64,000 nucleotides of DNA from Sabulicella rubraurantiaca (lineage in GTDB: Bacteria; Pseudomonadota; Alphaproteobacteria; Acetobacterales; Acetobacteraceae), in assembly GCF_017355885.1 (NCBI RefSeq), contig NZ_JAFEUU010000002.1, positions 1 through 64,000 of the forward strand, given 5' to 3'. The translations under genes were made by a program, and so were the position numbers. Positions 24,366 to 33,068 of the stretch are shown one piece after another. Position 1 is the first letter of the stretch, and each line of letters begins with the position of its first letter. The notes under the pieces were generated by a model. That model did no database searches and had not been told where the DNA came from. It worked only from the letters and a program-made list of their open reading frames with translations.

Positions 24366-25496
24366 ATGGATATCGGGCCGGCGAAGCCCAATCTGGAAGT
24401 GAAGCCGCGCCCGACACGGCGACGGATGCGCCTTCTCGGCGGCGCCCTTCTCGTGCTCGCCCTGCTCGGCGCCGGGGGGCACTGGCTGCATTGGCAGCTG
24501 ACCCATGTGGTGCTGGACGATGCCCGTGTCGCCTCGGACATGGTGACGCTGGCGAGCCGCGTGCCGGGCTGGGTGGAGCGCGTGCCGGTGACGGCGGGCG
24601 ACCGCGTCCCGCGCGGCGCCCTCCTGGTCCAGGTGGATGCGCGGGATGCGACGCTCGCCATGGAGGAGCTGGAGGCGCGGCTCGCGGGGCTGGAGGCGCG
24701 GCGCGCGGAGCTGGAGGCGCGGCGCACCATGGTCGGGATGCAGAATGTCAGCCAACGCGCCGCCGCCGCCGCGCGGCTGGATGCCGCCCGCGCTGCCCTT
24801 CCCGCCGCCGAGGCGGAACACGCCTTCGCCGAAGCCGAGCATGCGCGGGCCGAAAGGCTGATCGCGTCGGGCACCGGGACGCGGCAGCGCGTGGAGCAGC
24901 TGCGCGCCCTGGCCGACCAGTCGCGGCAGCGCGTCATCGGCGCAGGCGCCGAGATCCGCAATGCCGAGGCGCTACTGACCGCGGTCGAGGCGGCGGCCGA
25001 GGAGCTGCGGGTGATCGAGCGCCAGTTGGACGCCCTCCTCCCGCAATCGCGCGAGGTGGCGGCATCGCGTGACCGCGCCGCGCTGGACCAGCGCGACCGC
25101 ACGCTGCGCATGCCCTTCGATGGCGTGGTGGACCGCATCTTCGTGGACCCGGGTGAATACGTCCTGGCCGGGCAGCGCATCATCCTGGTCCACTCGCCGG
25201 AGGAGATCCGCATCGAGGCCAATGTGAAGGAGACGGATGTGCGCTTCTTCCGCCCCGGAAAGCCCGTACGGGTCACGGTGGATGCCTGGCCGGGCCAAGC
25301 CTTCCCCGCCGTGGTGGATCGCGTGATCGAGGCAGCCACGAGCGAGTTCGCCCTGCTGCCCAGCCCGAATCCGAGCGGCAACTTCACCCGCATCACCCAG
25401 CGCCTGCCGGTCCGCATCCGCCTGGACCCGCCGCCGCCGCCCGGAATGCTGCGCCCCGGCATGCTGGTGCGGGTGGAGGCCGAGGCACGTGAATAG
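24366..25496 (+). CDS. HlyD/EmrA-family membrane fusion protein
   Basis: A 376-residue periplasmic adaptor: short cytoplasmic tail, one TM helix (about 24-44), a lipoyl/barrel-sandwich half (LASRVPGWVERVPVTAGDRVPRG region), a long Ala/Glu/Arg-rich coiled coil (about 95-225), and the C-terminal beta-barrel (IRIEANVKETDVRFFRPGK region). It resembles EmrA and works with the 14-TM permease encoded immediately downstream in the next frame (8-base overlap). An outer-membrane channel gene is not present nearby. Confidence 0.9.
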   Translation: MDIGPAKPNLEVKPRPTRRRMRLLGGALLVLALLGAGGHWLHWQLTHVVLDDARVASDMVTLASRVPGWVERVPVTAGDRVPRGALLVQVDARDATLAMEELEARLAGLEARRAELEARRTMVGMQNVSQRAAAAARLDAARAALPAAEAEHAFAEAEHARAERLIASGTGTRQRVEQLRALADQSRQRVIGAGAEIRNAEALLTAVEAAAEELRVIERQLDALLPQSREVAASRDRAALDQRDRTLRMPFDGVVDRIFVDPGEYVLAGQRIILVHSPEEIRIEANVKETDVRFFRPGKPVRVTVDAWPGQAFPAVVDRVIEAATSEFALLPSPNPSGNFTRITQRLPVRIRLDPPPPPGMLRPGMLVRVEAEARE

Positions 25497-27075
25497 CGGC
25501 GGGCCTTCCGTCGCGGAGCTCTTCGCCCGCTACGGGCCGGCCTATCGCTGGTGGGTGACGCTGGCGGCGCTGACCGGCACCGTGTCCTGCATCCTGTCCT
25601 CCACCATCGTCGTCGTCGCGCAGCCAGACATCGTCGGCGCGCTGGGAATGGGGCATGAGGAGGGCCAGCTTCTCGCCACCGGGTTCCTCGCGGCCAATAC
25701 CGGCTTCATGCTGCTGAATGCCTGGGCGGTGGAGCGCTTCGGCTTCCGCATCACCTATGTCGCCTCCATCTCGATCTTCGTGCTCGCCTCGGTCGCGGCG
25801 GGGGTGACCAACAGCGCTTCGGTGATGGTGCTGGCGCGGGTGGCGCAGGGCGCCTCGGCCGGTCTGCTCCAGCCGCTGTCAATGCAGGTGATCTTCCTGG
25901 TCTTTCCGCCGGAGCGGCGCGGAACGGCGATGGGCCTTTTCTCCTTCGGCGTGGTGATGGCTCCCGCCATGGGGCCGGCGGCGGGCGGTCTGCTGGTGGA
26001 TGCCTTCTCCTGGCACGCCGTGTTCTTTCTCTGCCTGCCCACCGCCTTGCTGGGGCTGCTGCTCGGACTCGTCTTCATGCCCGGGCGGGCAAGCGCTTCC
26101 GACCGCCGCTTCGATCTGCCCGGCGCGGCGCTGCTGGCGCTGGCGATCGGGCTGCTGCTCGCCGGGCTGACCAATGGCCAGCACCATGGCTGGGAATCGG
26201 ACACGGTGCGGCTGCAACTCGTCGGCGCCGCCCTCGCCACTGTCGGCTTCGTCGGCTGGCAGGCGGTGACGCCCGCGCCACTGATGAACCTCGCCGTGTT
26301 CCGGCACGGGGGCTTCGTCGCGGCGGCGATGGTGGCCTTCATCTACGGCGCGGCGATGTTCGCCTCGACCTACCTGCTGCCGCTGCTGGTGCAGCTCGTG
26401 CAGGGATACACGCCGACGCGCTCGGGGATGATCCTCATGCCCGGCGGGCTCGTGGTTGCCTTCGTGTTCCTGTTCGCGGGGCGGATGGCGGATTGGCTGC
26501 CGCCCTGGATCCCGATCTGCCTGGGCCTGGCGATCTTCGCCGCCTCCTCCGCCCTCATGGGAGGTGTTGGGACGGATACGCCGTTCTGGACCCTGGCCTT
26601 CTGGATCCTGCTGGGGCGAATCGGGCTCGGCCTCGCCATGCCCAACATGAATGTGGGCGCGATGCGTGCCCTGCCCGCCGCGCTGCTGGCGCAGGGGGCG
26701 GGGGCGATCAACTTCTTCCGCATGCTGGGCGGGGCCTTCGGCACCAATCTCCTCGCCGTGCATCTGGAGCGCCGCACCGCCCATCACGCCGAGGCGCTGA
26801 ACGCGCGGCTGGAGGGCGGCGCGGCGGTGTTGGATGCGCGACGGCTGCTGGAGAACCTCTACGCCCAGGGTGGGCTGCCGGAGGTGATCCGCCGCGACGC
26901 GGCGCATGACTTTCTCACGCGGATGGTGGAGGCGCAGGGGCTGATGCTCGGCTTCCGCGACGCCTTCATCGTGACGGGGATGCTCTGCCTCCTCGCCATC
27001 CTGCCGGGGCTGACGCTGCGGCAGAAGCCGCCCGGCGCTGCCCTCAGACCCGCCCCCGCATCCCGGCCAGGGTAA
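25489..27075 (+). CDS. DHA2-family multidrug efflux permease, EmrB-like
   Basis: A 528-residue major-facilitator antiporter predicted to have 14 TM helices. It has the DHA2 features of motif A in the loop 2-3 region, motif C-type GPAAGGLLVD in helix 5, and a cytoplasmic C-terminal tail. The start is GTG within the end of the emrA-like gene (GTGAATAG overlap), giving coupled expression of the tripartite pump components. Probably exports hydrophobic drugs, uncouplers or bile-salt-like compounds; specificity unknown. Its 3' end overlaps the convergent squalene-synthase-like gene by 32 bases. Confidence 0.9.
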   Translation: MNSGGPSVAELFARYGPAYRWWVTLAALTGTVSCILSSTIVVVAQPDIVGALGMGHEEGQLLATGFLAANTGFMLLNAWAVERFGFRITYVASISIFVLASVAAGVTNSASVMVLARVAQGASAGLLQPLSMQVIFLVFPPERRGTAMGLFSFGVVMAPAMGPAAGGLLVDAFSWHAVFFLCLPTALLGLLLGLVFMPGRASASDRRFDLPGAALLALAIGLLLAGLTNGQHHGWESDTVRLQLVGAALATVGFVGWQAVTPAPLMNLAVFRHGGFVAAAMVAFIYGAAMFASTYLLPLLVQLVQGYTPTRSGMILMPGGLVVAFVFLFAGRMADWLPPWIPICLGLAIFAASSALMGGVGTDTPFWTLAFWILLGRIGLGLAMPNMNVGAMRALPAALLAQGAGAINFFRMLGGAFGTNLLAVHLERRTAHHAEALNARLEGGAAVLDARRLLENLYAQGGLPEVIRRDAAHDFLTRMVEAQGLMLGFRDAFIVTGMLCLLAILPGLTLRQKPPGAALRPAPASRPG

Positions 27076-27814
27076 CGGCCAGGCGGTCGAGCGTCCCGCG
27101 CCGCACCAGGATGCCGCGTGCGAGGCGGCGCAGGTCCCGCCGCGCCAGGACCAGGGGCAGCGCGGCCGCCACCGCGCCGCGCGGCAGCGCCGCCAGATCC
27201 GGCTCGGGCGGGGCCTCCGCCGCCAGGGCGCGAACCGCGTCGCGCGCGCGCCCGGGGTCGGCGATGACGGAGCCCGCATCCACCCGGTCCGCCGGCAGGA
27301 GGCAGCGCCCCTGCGCCGAATGGGCCGACAAGGCGCGCAGCACCCCCGCAAGGCCGTAGAGCATCCCCGCGCGCTGCAATCCCGGAAGCAGCTCTGGTGG
27401 CGCGCCCAGGGCGCGGCCCAGCGCGACCGCAAAGCCGCCCGCCGTGCCGGACAGGTAGGCGTGGAAGGCGCCGGTGGAGGCGAAGCCTTCCTCCTCCGCC
27501 TCGGCCTCGCGCGCCTCGACCATGGCGAGGAGGTCGTCGCGGCGCAGCGCGCCCTCCGCGATGGCCTCGTGCAGGGGCTCCGCCACCTCGTGCCGGCGCG
27601 GGGCGTCGGCTTCCAGCACCTCCCGCCACCAGGTCAGGCGCATCAGCGCGACGAGGGGCTTGTCCGTCACCTCCCGCGCCCGAGCCAACTCGTGGTTGAA
27701 GGCGATCAGCGCGAAGGCGGCCTCGCGCCGCTCCGGCGGGGTCCAGAGGGCGCACAGGAAACGGTCGGGGTCGTGCGCGCGGGCGATGGCGCCCACCGCG
27801 CTGAGATCGGGCAT
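27044..27814 (-). CDS. Squalene/phytoene synthase family protein, NDUFAF6-like
   Basis: A 256-residue member of the trans-isoprenyl diphosphate synthase superfamily. The conserved helix has FNHELARAREVTDKPLVALM followed by RLTWWREV, and the second half has YGLAGVLRALSAHSAQGR then CLLPAD. The two Asp-rich metal motifs of true squalene/phytoene synthases are absent, as in mitochondrial NDUFAF6 (a complex I assembly factor) and its alphaproteobacterial relatives. An enzymatic role is therefore doubtful and a respiratory-assembly role likely by homology. The ATG gives MPDLSAVG; longer starts lack the family N-terminus. Confidence 0.82.
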   Translation of the reverse strand: MPDLSAVGAIARAHDPDRFLCALWTPPERREAAFALIAFNHELARAREVTDKPLVALMRLTWWREVLEADAPRRHEVAEPLHEAIAEGALRRDDLLAMVEAREAEAEEEGFASTGAFHAYLSGTAGGFAVALGRALGAPPELLPGLQRAGMLYGLAGVLRALSAHSAQGRCLLPADRVDAGSVIADPGRARDAVRALAAEAPPEPDLAALPRGAVAAALPLVLARRDLRRLARGILVRRGTLDRLAVTLAGMRGRV

Positions 27815-27853
27815 GATAGCGATGTGACGTCTCAGGCGCGGGGATGCAATCGG

Positions 27854-27882
27854 TTGACGGGGCCGCCTGCCCTGCTTAGCTG
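27854..27882 (+). promoter_or_regulatory. Candidate sodB promoter
   Basis: TTGACG and TAGCTG separated by 17 bases lie in the 97-base divergent gap ahead of sodB. The -35 is good and the -10 poor. No iron or redox operator is recognisable. Confidence 0.3.
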
Positions 27883-27911
27883 CCGGAAGGTCCACAAAGG
27901 AGACACGTCCC

Positions 27912-28550
27912 ATGGCCTTCTCGCTGCCCCCGCTTCCCTACTCCACCTCGGCCCTGGCCGAGCGCGGCATGTGCCAGGAGACGCTGGAGCTCCATCACGG
28001 CAAGCACCACAACGCCTATGTCACGGCGCTGAACGGCCTCGTCGAGAGCAAGAACCTCCAGGGCAAGACGCTGGAGCAGATCGTGGCCGATGCCGGCAAG
28101 CAGGGCGCCGACGGGCTGCCCGTGCTGAACCAGGCCGGCCAGCATTGGAACCACATCCTGTTCTGGCAGGTGATGAGCCCGAATGGCGGCGGCGACTCGC
28201 TGCCGGGCAAGCTGTCCTCCGCGATCAATGACAGCTTCGGCGGCCTCGCGCAGTTCAAGGAAGCCTTCAAGCAGGCCGGCGTGACGCAGTTCGGTTCGGG
28301 CTGGGCGTGGCTGATCATGAAGGGCGACGGCAAGCTGGCCGTGACCAAGACGCCCAACGGCGCCAACCCGATCTCCACCGGCGAGGGCACGCCCATCCTC
28401 GGCGTGGATGTGTGGGAGCACGCCTACTACCTCGACTTCCGCAACGTGCGTCCGAACTACCTCGACAACTTCCTCAACAAGCTCGTCGCCTGGGATGTGG
28501 TGGAGAGCCTGATGGAGAAGGGCGGGCTGCAGAGCGGCCAGTCGGCCTGA
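27912..28550 (+). CDS. sodB: Superoxide dismutase, Fe type
   Basis: A 212-residue cytoplasmic enzyme that converts superoxide to peroxide and oxygen. Metal ligands are His28 (LHHGKHH), His81 (QHWNH), Asp166 and His170 (DVWEHAYY). Gln in AGQHWNH at residue 77 is the Fe-SOD position, so iron is the likely cofactor, though cambialistic enzymes exist. No signal peptide is present. The ATG follows AAAGGAG by nine bases. The gene is flanked by its own promoter candidate and two strong hairpins after the stop, so it is probably a single-gene transcript. Confidence 0.95.
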   Translation: MAFSLPPLPYSTSALAERGMCQETLELHHGKHHNAYVTALNGLVESKNLQGKTLEQIVADAGKQGADGLPVLNQAGQHWNHILFWQVMSPNGGGDSLPGKLSSAINDSFGGLAQFKEAFKQAGVTQFGSGWAWLIMKGDGKLAVTKTPNGANPISTGEGTPILGVDVWEHAYYLDFRNVRPNYLDNFLNKLVAWDVVESLMEKGGLQSGQSA

Positions 28551-28608
28551 CGTTCAGCCTCTGAACGTCTGATGGGGCCGCGGCGGGGAATCCCCCGCCG
28601 CGGCCCTT
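28551..28608 (+). terminator. Double hairpin terminator after sodB
   Basis: A 7-bp hairpin (CGTTCAG, loop CCT, CTGAACG) starts immediately after the sodB stop. A 14-bp GC stem with a four-base loop follows (28575-28606) and then TTCG. The second stem is self-complementary enough to act for the convergent VOC gene too. A U-run is short, so efficiency is uncertain. Confidence 0.75.
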
Positions 28609-28614
28609 CGCGTT

Positions 28615-29019
28615 TCAGGCGGGTGCGCCGTCCTTCGACGGGACGCGGTGCACGAAGCAGAGCTTGTTGCCCTCCGGGTCGCGCACATAGGCGGCGTAGA
28701 AATCGCCGTATTGCGGGCGGGGGCCGGGCGGTCCCTCGCAGCTTCCGCCATGGGCCAGCGCCGCCGCGTGCGCCGCGTGGACGGCATCGGTATCGGCGGC
28801 GAGGAAGGCCGTCATGGTCCCATTGCCGGGCGCCGCAGCCTCCCCGTTCTGCGGGCGGCAGAGCCAGAAGGTCTGCATGTCGCCCTTCGCCTTGAACCCG
28901 GCCCAGCCGGCATCCGGCCATTCCTGGAAGCAGCGAATGCCCAGTGGCGCCAGGGCGGCATCGTAGAACGCCTTGGCCTTGGCGTAGTCGTTGGCGCCGA
29001 TCGTCGCGTGGCTGAACAT
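28615..29019 (-). CDS. VOC-family (glyoxalase-like) protein
   Basis: A 134-residue single-chain vicinal-oxygen-chelate protein. It has the family start MFSHATIGANDYAKAKAFYDA, the beta strands with GTMTAFLAAD, and the typical end YVRDPEGNKLCFVHR. Members include glyoxalases, dioxygenases and fosfomycin-type resistance proteins; the metal ligands seen (His4 and Glu in DPEGN) fit, but function is open. The ATG overlaps the stop of the M81 gene (TGATG), so it is probably co-expressed with the hydrolase operon. Confidence 0.85.
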   Translation of the reverse strand: MFSHATIGANDYAKAKAFYDAALAPLGIRCFQEWPDAGWAGFKAKGDMQTFWLCRPQNGEAAAPGNGTMTAFLAADTDAVHAAHAAALAHGGSCEGPPGPRPQYGDFYAAYVRDPEGNKLCFVHRVPSKDGAPA

Positions 29020-30491
29020 CAGAACCTGCGATTGTCGCCGGGCCGCAGCCGGATGCCGGGGCGCAGCGCGGTGAAGGGCAGAGTCGCCGGATCCGCCACC
29101 ACCGGGCCGGGCGCGGCGGCGACCAGCACCGCCTCGGCGATGGGCTGGAAATGCGCGCGGAAATGCACGGAGGATTTCAGGGCCAGGATGCGCTGCTCCG
29201 CCGGATCCAGGCCAAGCTGCTTGAAGATCGCCTGGTCGTGCGCCTGCATCTTGCGCGACACCACGACGATCCGCACCCCATCCACGCGCAGCAGCGCCGA
29301 GGGGCCGAGATCCGCCGGGTTCCCCTTGCCCATCGGGCCTTCCAGGATGAAGCGGCCATTGCTCAGCTTCTCCACCACGCCGGTCACGGTCAGCGGCGCG
29401 CCGTCGCTCTTGCCGCCGAGGGTGAGCGTCACCGTCGCCCCCTCCCCGGCCGCGTGGCAGGCGGCGGCGGCCTCGGCGTCGTTCATCGGCGCCAGCGCCA
29501 CGCCCTGCGCGCCCTGGCGCAGCAGCTCGGCGAGGAGGCCGGTGGTGTCGCCATGGCCGCCGCCACCCGGATTGTCCTGCGTGTCGGCGATGACGATGGG
29601 GCGGCCATTGCCAGCGCGGCGCATCGCCTCCGCAACCGCCTCCGGCGCTTCCATCACGCCGCCGGAGAATTCGCCCTCGCGCGAGGCGATCTCGCGCACC
29701 AGCGCATCCGCGGCTTGGTCCGCCGCCTCTTGCGTGTCGGCCCAGGCGGCGATGGCCTGGCCGCAGCCGGGGAAATCCGCGTAGGGGAAGCCGAAGCAAT
29801 AGGCGAGTTCGGCGACGCCGCCCGCCAATTTCTCGCGCGCTTCCATCACGCCGAGCATGGGCGCGACCATGGTGCACTGGCTGGTGATGGGGATGAGGAA
29901 ATCCATCTCGCGGAAGGCCATGGCCCAAGGACCGCCGCGCGCGATGCGTTCGATCAGCAGGCGCATGGCGCGCGCGCCGACCGCGCGCATGTCCACGTGC
30001 GGATAGGTGCGGTACGGCACCACCACGTCGGCCGTCTCGCACATGGCGCGCGTCATGTTGCCATGCGGGTCCAGCGTGACGGCGATGGGCACGTCGGTCC
30101 CGACGATGGCGCGGACGCGGCGGATGACCTCGCCCTCCGCGTCGGGGAAGTCGTCGCTCACCATCGCGCCATGCAGGTCGAGGAACACACCGTCCACCGG
30201 CATGGCGTCGGAGAGGGCGGCGCAGATCAGCGCCGAGATGCGCTCGAAGGCCTCGCGCGTCACCGGGCCGGCAGGCATGGCGAAGCACCAGGCCAGCGGG
30301 ACGGTGTCGTGGTCCTTCGCCTCCTCCATCGCCGCGCCGGCGCAGGTGGAGGTGCCGCGCAGCGTCTGCCGCATCGCCTCGCCCCGGCACAGGGCGGGCA
30401 GCCCGCCTGGGTGCTGGAAATCCTCCCAGCGCGTCGGGCGCGGGGCGAAGGAATGGCTTTCGTGAAGGAATCCGGCGACGGCGATCCGCAT
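29019..30491 (-). CDS. M81-family (MlrC/microcystinase C-like) metallopeptidase
   Basis: A 490-residue protein of peptidase family M81, whose named member MlrC degrades linearised microcystin in sphingomonads. The N-terminus MRIAVAGFLHESHSF is characteristic. Conserved metal-site segments include DGVFLDLHGAMVSDDFPDAEGE (split here by short loops), TLDPHGN and the late ADTQDNPGGGGHGDT. Most environmental M81 proteins have unknown substrates and probably open small cyclic or modified peptides. It lies between the VOC gene (1-base overlap) and an M20-type amidohydrolase, both on the same strand with no gap. Confidence 0.87.
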   Translation of the reverse strand: MRIAVAGFLHESHSFAPRPTRWEDFQHPGGLPALCRGEAMRQTLRGTSTCAGAAMEEAKDHDTVPLAWCFAMPAGPVTREAFERISALICAALSDAMPVDGVFLDLHGAMVSDDFPDAEGEVIRRVRAIVGTDVPIAVTLDPHGNMTRAMCETADVVVPYRTYPHVDMRAVGARAMRLLIERIARGGPWAMAFREMDFLIPITSQCTMVAPMLGVMEAREKLAGGVAELAYCFGFPYADFPGCGQAIAAWADTQEAADQAADALVREIASREGEFSGGVMEAPEAVAEAMRRAGNGRPIVIADTQDNPGGGGHGDTTGLLAELLRQGAQGVALAPMNDAEAAAACHAAGEGATVTLTLGGKSDGAPLTVTGVVEKLSNGRFILEGPMGKGNPADLGPSALLRVDGVRIVVVSRKMQAHDQAIFKQLGLDPAEQRILALKSSVHFRAHFQPIAEAVLVAAAPGPVVADPATLPFTALRPGIRLRPGDNRRF

Positions 30492-31730
30492 TCAGAAGGG
30501 CTCCTGGCTGTTCGCGGCGTCCAGCACCGCATCGGCGAGGACGAGCAGGCCTGCTTCCGCCCATTCGGGCGTCATGCTCTCGGCCTCGTTGTGGGAAAGA
30601 CCGCCATGGCACGGCACGAAGACCATGGCGGTGGGCACGCGGCGCGCGACATAGACGGCGTCGTGGCCGATAGCGGTGGGCATGTCGCGGGCCGGGATGC
30701 CCCGGCGCGCGGCCGCCTCGCGCACGAAGCCGCAGAGCCGCGCATCGAAGCCCTGGCCGGGCGAGTGCCAGAAATCCCGCACCTCCACGCCCACGCGGCG
30801 CGCGGCGGCAAGCTCGGCAGCGCGGGCACGCAGCTCGGCGCCCATCGCCTCAAGCACCGCTTCGTCGCCATGGCGCGTGTCCACGCTGAACCAGACGCGC
30901 TCGGGGGCGACGTTGCGGCTGTCGGGATAGGCGCGGACGATGCCGACCGTGCCGCGCCCGCCATGGCGCAGCGCGACCTCCTCCACCGCCGCCATCAGCG
31001 GCGCGGCGGCCATCAGCGCGTCGCGCCGCCCTCCCATGCGGGAGCCTCCATGCGCGGCCTCGCCGGTCACCTCCACCTCGTACCAGCGCTGGGCGAGGGC
31101 GTGGGTGACGGTGCCGACCATCAGCCCGTCGCGTTCAAGCTCCGGCCCCTGTTCGATGTGCAGTTCCAGATAGGCGCCCATCTCGGGCAGCGTATCCCTG
31201 CCCTTCCAGCCGATGCGCGACAGTTCCGCGCCGAAGCGCTTGCCGTCGGCATCCGTCGTGTCGAGCACCTGCTCCGGTGTGAAGACGCCCATGGCCGCGC
31301 CGCTGCCCTGCATGGGCGGCGAGAAGCGCGCCCCCTCCTCGTTGGTCCAGTTCACGAGGAGGAGCGGCGCCTCGGTCTCGGCTCCCGCCTCGGCCAGGGC
31401 GCGCATGATCTCCAGCCCCGCGAGCACGCCGAGCACCCCGTCGTATTTCCCGCCCGTGGGCTGCGTATCGAGGTGGGAGCCGAAGGCGATGGGCCGCCGC
31501 GACGCGTCGCGCCCGGGGCGGAGAAAGCCCATGTTGCCGAACCGGTCGAGGAGGAGGCGGCAGCCCAGCGCTTCCGCCCGTTCCTGCAGCCAAGCGCGGC
31601 CCTCGGCATCGGCGTCGGTCAGGGTCTGCCGGTTGCAGCCGCCGCGCGGCGTGGCGCCGATGCGCGCGATGTCGTGCAGATCCGCCCACAGGCGGGCGCC
31701 GGAGAGGGGGAGGTTAGATCCGCTCGACAC
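30492..31730 (-). CDS. M20-type Zn-dependent amidase (allantoate/N-carbamoyl-amino-acid hydrolase family)
   Basis: A 412-residue dizinc hydrolase of the HyuC/AllC/beta-ureidopropionase group. Metal-site motifs are SHLDTQPTGGKYDGVLG, WTNEEGARF and ELHIEQGPELE, with the lid motif EAAHGGSRMGGR; the distal His is in GGLSHNEAE. It therefore probably cleaves N-carbamoyl or ureido bonds. GTG is selected because the family N-terminus (LPLSGARLWADLHDIARIG) follows within a few residues; this start lies 17 bases inside the upstream ArgE-like gene. Start certainty is moderate. Confidence 0.87.
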   Translation of the reverse strand: MSSGSNLPLSGARLWADLHDIARIGATPRGGCNRQTLTDADAEGRAWLQERAEALGCRLLLDRFGNMGFLRPGRDASRRPIAFGSHLDTQPTGGKYDGVLGVLAGLEIMRALAEAGAETEAPLLLVNWTNEEGARFSPPMQGSGAAMGVFTPEQVLDTTDADGKRFGAELSRIGWKGRDTLPEMGAYLELHIEQGPELERDGLMVGTVTHALAQRWYEVEVTGEAAHGGSRMGGRRDALMAAAPLMAAVEEVALRHGGRGTVGIVRAYPDSRNVAPERVWFSVDTRHGDEAVLEAMGAELRARAAELAAARRVGVEVRDFWHSPGQGFDARLCGFVREAAARRGIPARDMPTAIGHDAVYVARRVPTAMVFVPCHGGLSHNEAESMTPEWAEAGLLVLADAVLDAANSQEPF

Positions 31731-33003
31731 CGCACCACTCCGCGAGGGAAAGAGCCAGGGTGCGCGTGATGCCGTGGATGCTCTCGATGCCCACGTTCTC
31801 GTCGATGCCGTGGATGTCCACCGCATCCGGGCCGAACACCGCGCAGGGCGTGTCCTGGTAGAGGACGAAGTGTCGCCCGTCTGTCAGCCCGGTCGCCGGG
31901 TAGTCGCGCAGCGTGCTGCCCGTCGCCTCGGCATAGGAGCGGAAGGCGAGCTGCGCGATCTCCGTGTCCTTCGGGAACTCGCAAGGGTCCGCCATGAAGC
32001 CGCGGAAGGCGAGTTCCACCTTGGCACCGCGCAGCGAATCCTGCGCGGCAGCCTCCGCCACCAGCCTCTCGATGTCGGCTTTCACCTGCCGCGCGGTGTT
32101 GCCGAGCATCACGCCGACGCGCATGCCGATGCGGCAGCGCGTGGCGACGCTGCTGTTCCACTCGCCGCCTTCCACAGTGCCAAAATTGACGTTGACCGGG
32201 TGGTTCAGGCCCCGGAATGCGGCGTGGATGCGCTCGCCGCGATTCTGTTCCGCCTCGTAGGACTTGAAGGCGGAGGCGATGGCGTTCGCGGCCTCGATGG
32301 CATTCACGCCGGCCTGCATGTCGCGCACATGGGCTGGGCGCCCGCTCACCGTCACCCAGGCCCAGACCACGCCGACCTCGGCCGTGTAGTAGCCATCCAG
32401 GCCGGGTCCGGGCTCGGGGATGATGACCGCGTCGGTCTTGGGCATCGCGGCCATGCAGGCCAGCGCGCCGTTGCCGGTGCATTCCTCCTCGATCACCGCA
32501 TGCATCTGCAGCTCGGCCGCGGGTTGCAGCCCGGCCCGGCGCAGCGCCTCGAAGGCCATGCAGTAGGAGACGATGCCCGCCTTCATGTCGCCCGCGCCGC
32601 GGCCATAGACGCGGCCGTCGCGGATCGCCGGCTCATAGGGCGGCGTGGCCCACATGTCGGCCGCACCTTCCGGCACCACGTCCACATGGCCCTGGAGGGT
32701 GAGCGAGCGGCCGCGCTTCTCACGCGGGGTGTGAACCGCTACCACGTTGTCGCGACCCGCGTAATCCACCAGCGGCGGCGACCAGCCGGGATGGGAGGAG
32801 AGCGTCTCAGGCACGGTCGGGATGCGGCGCGGCTCGAGGCCGAGATGGCGGTAGAGCCGCTCCATCTCTGCCAGGGCACCCTGCTCCTTTCCCAGGGTGG
32901 AGGGGTGGCGCACCAGGCGGAACAGCCAGTCCAGCGTCTCCCCTTGCAGCGCGTCGCAGGATTCGAGGATGGCGCGCCGCGCGCCAGGGTCCAGCTTGAT
33001 CAT
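31714..33003 (-). CDS. M20 peptidase, ArgE/DapE family
   Basis: A 429-residue zinc deacylase. Seen: LTLQGHVDVVPEG (first metal His/Asp), GRGAGDMKAG (bridging Asp), IEEECTGNGAL (catalytic Glu and ligand), IIPEPG and the terminal ligand His in DIHGIDENV. The lid domain contains HPVNVNFGTVEGGEW. Its relatives remove acyl groups from ornithine, diaminopimelate or other amino acids. ATG is used at MIKLDPG; another lies six codons upstream. It starts the minus-strand hydrolase run ending in the VOC gene, and is divergent from the HDAC-like gene. Confidence 0.88.
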   Translation of the reverse strand: MIKLDPGARRAILESCDALQGETLDWLFRLVRHPSTLGKEQGALAEMERLYRHLGLEPRRIPTVPETLSSHPGWSPPLVDYAGRDNVVAVHTPREKRGRSLTLQGHVDVVPEGAADMWATPPYEPAIRDGRVYGRGAGDMKAGIVSYCMAFEALRRAGLQPAAELQMHAVIEEECTGNGALACMAAMPKTDAVIIPEPGPGLDGYYTAEVGVVWAWVTVSGRPAHVRDMQAGVNAIEAANAIASAFKSYEAEQNRGERIHAAFRGLNHPVNVNFGTVEGGEWNSSVATRCRIGMRVGVMLGNTARQVKADIERLVAEAAAQDSLRGAKVELAFRGFMADPCEFPKDTEIAQLAFRSYAEATGSTLRDYPATGLTDGRHFVLYQDTPCAVFGPDAVDIHGIDENVGIESIHGITRTLALSLAEWCGVERI

Positions 33004-33068
33004 CGCCGAGCATGGCAACATCGGGCGGGCCGGTTGTCGAGGGGGCGTGGCACCCCCAGGATGGGTGC

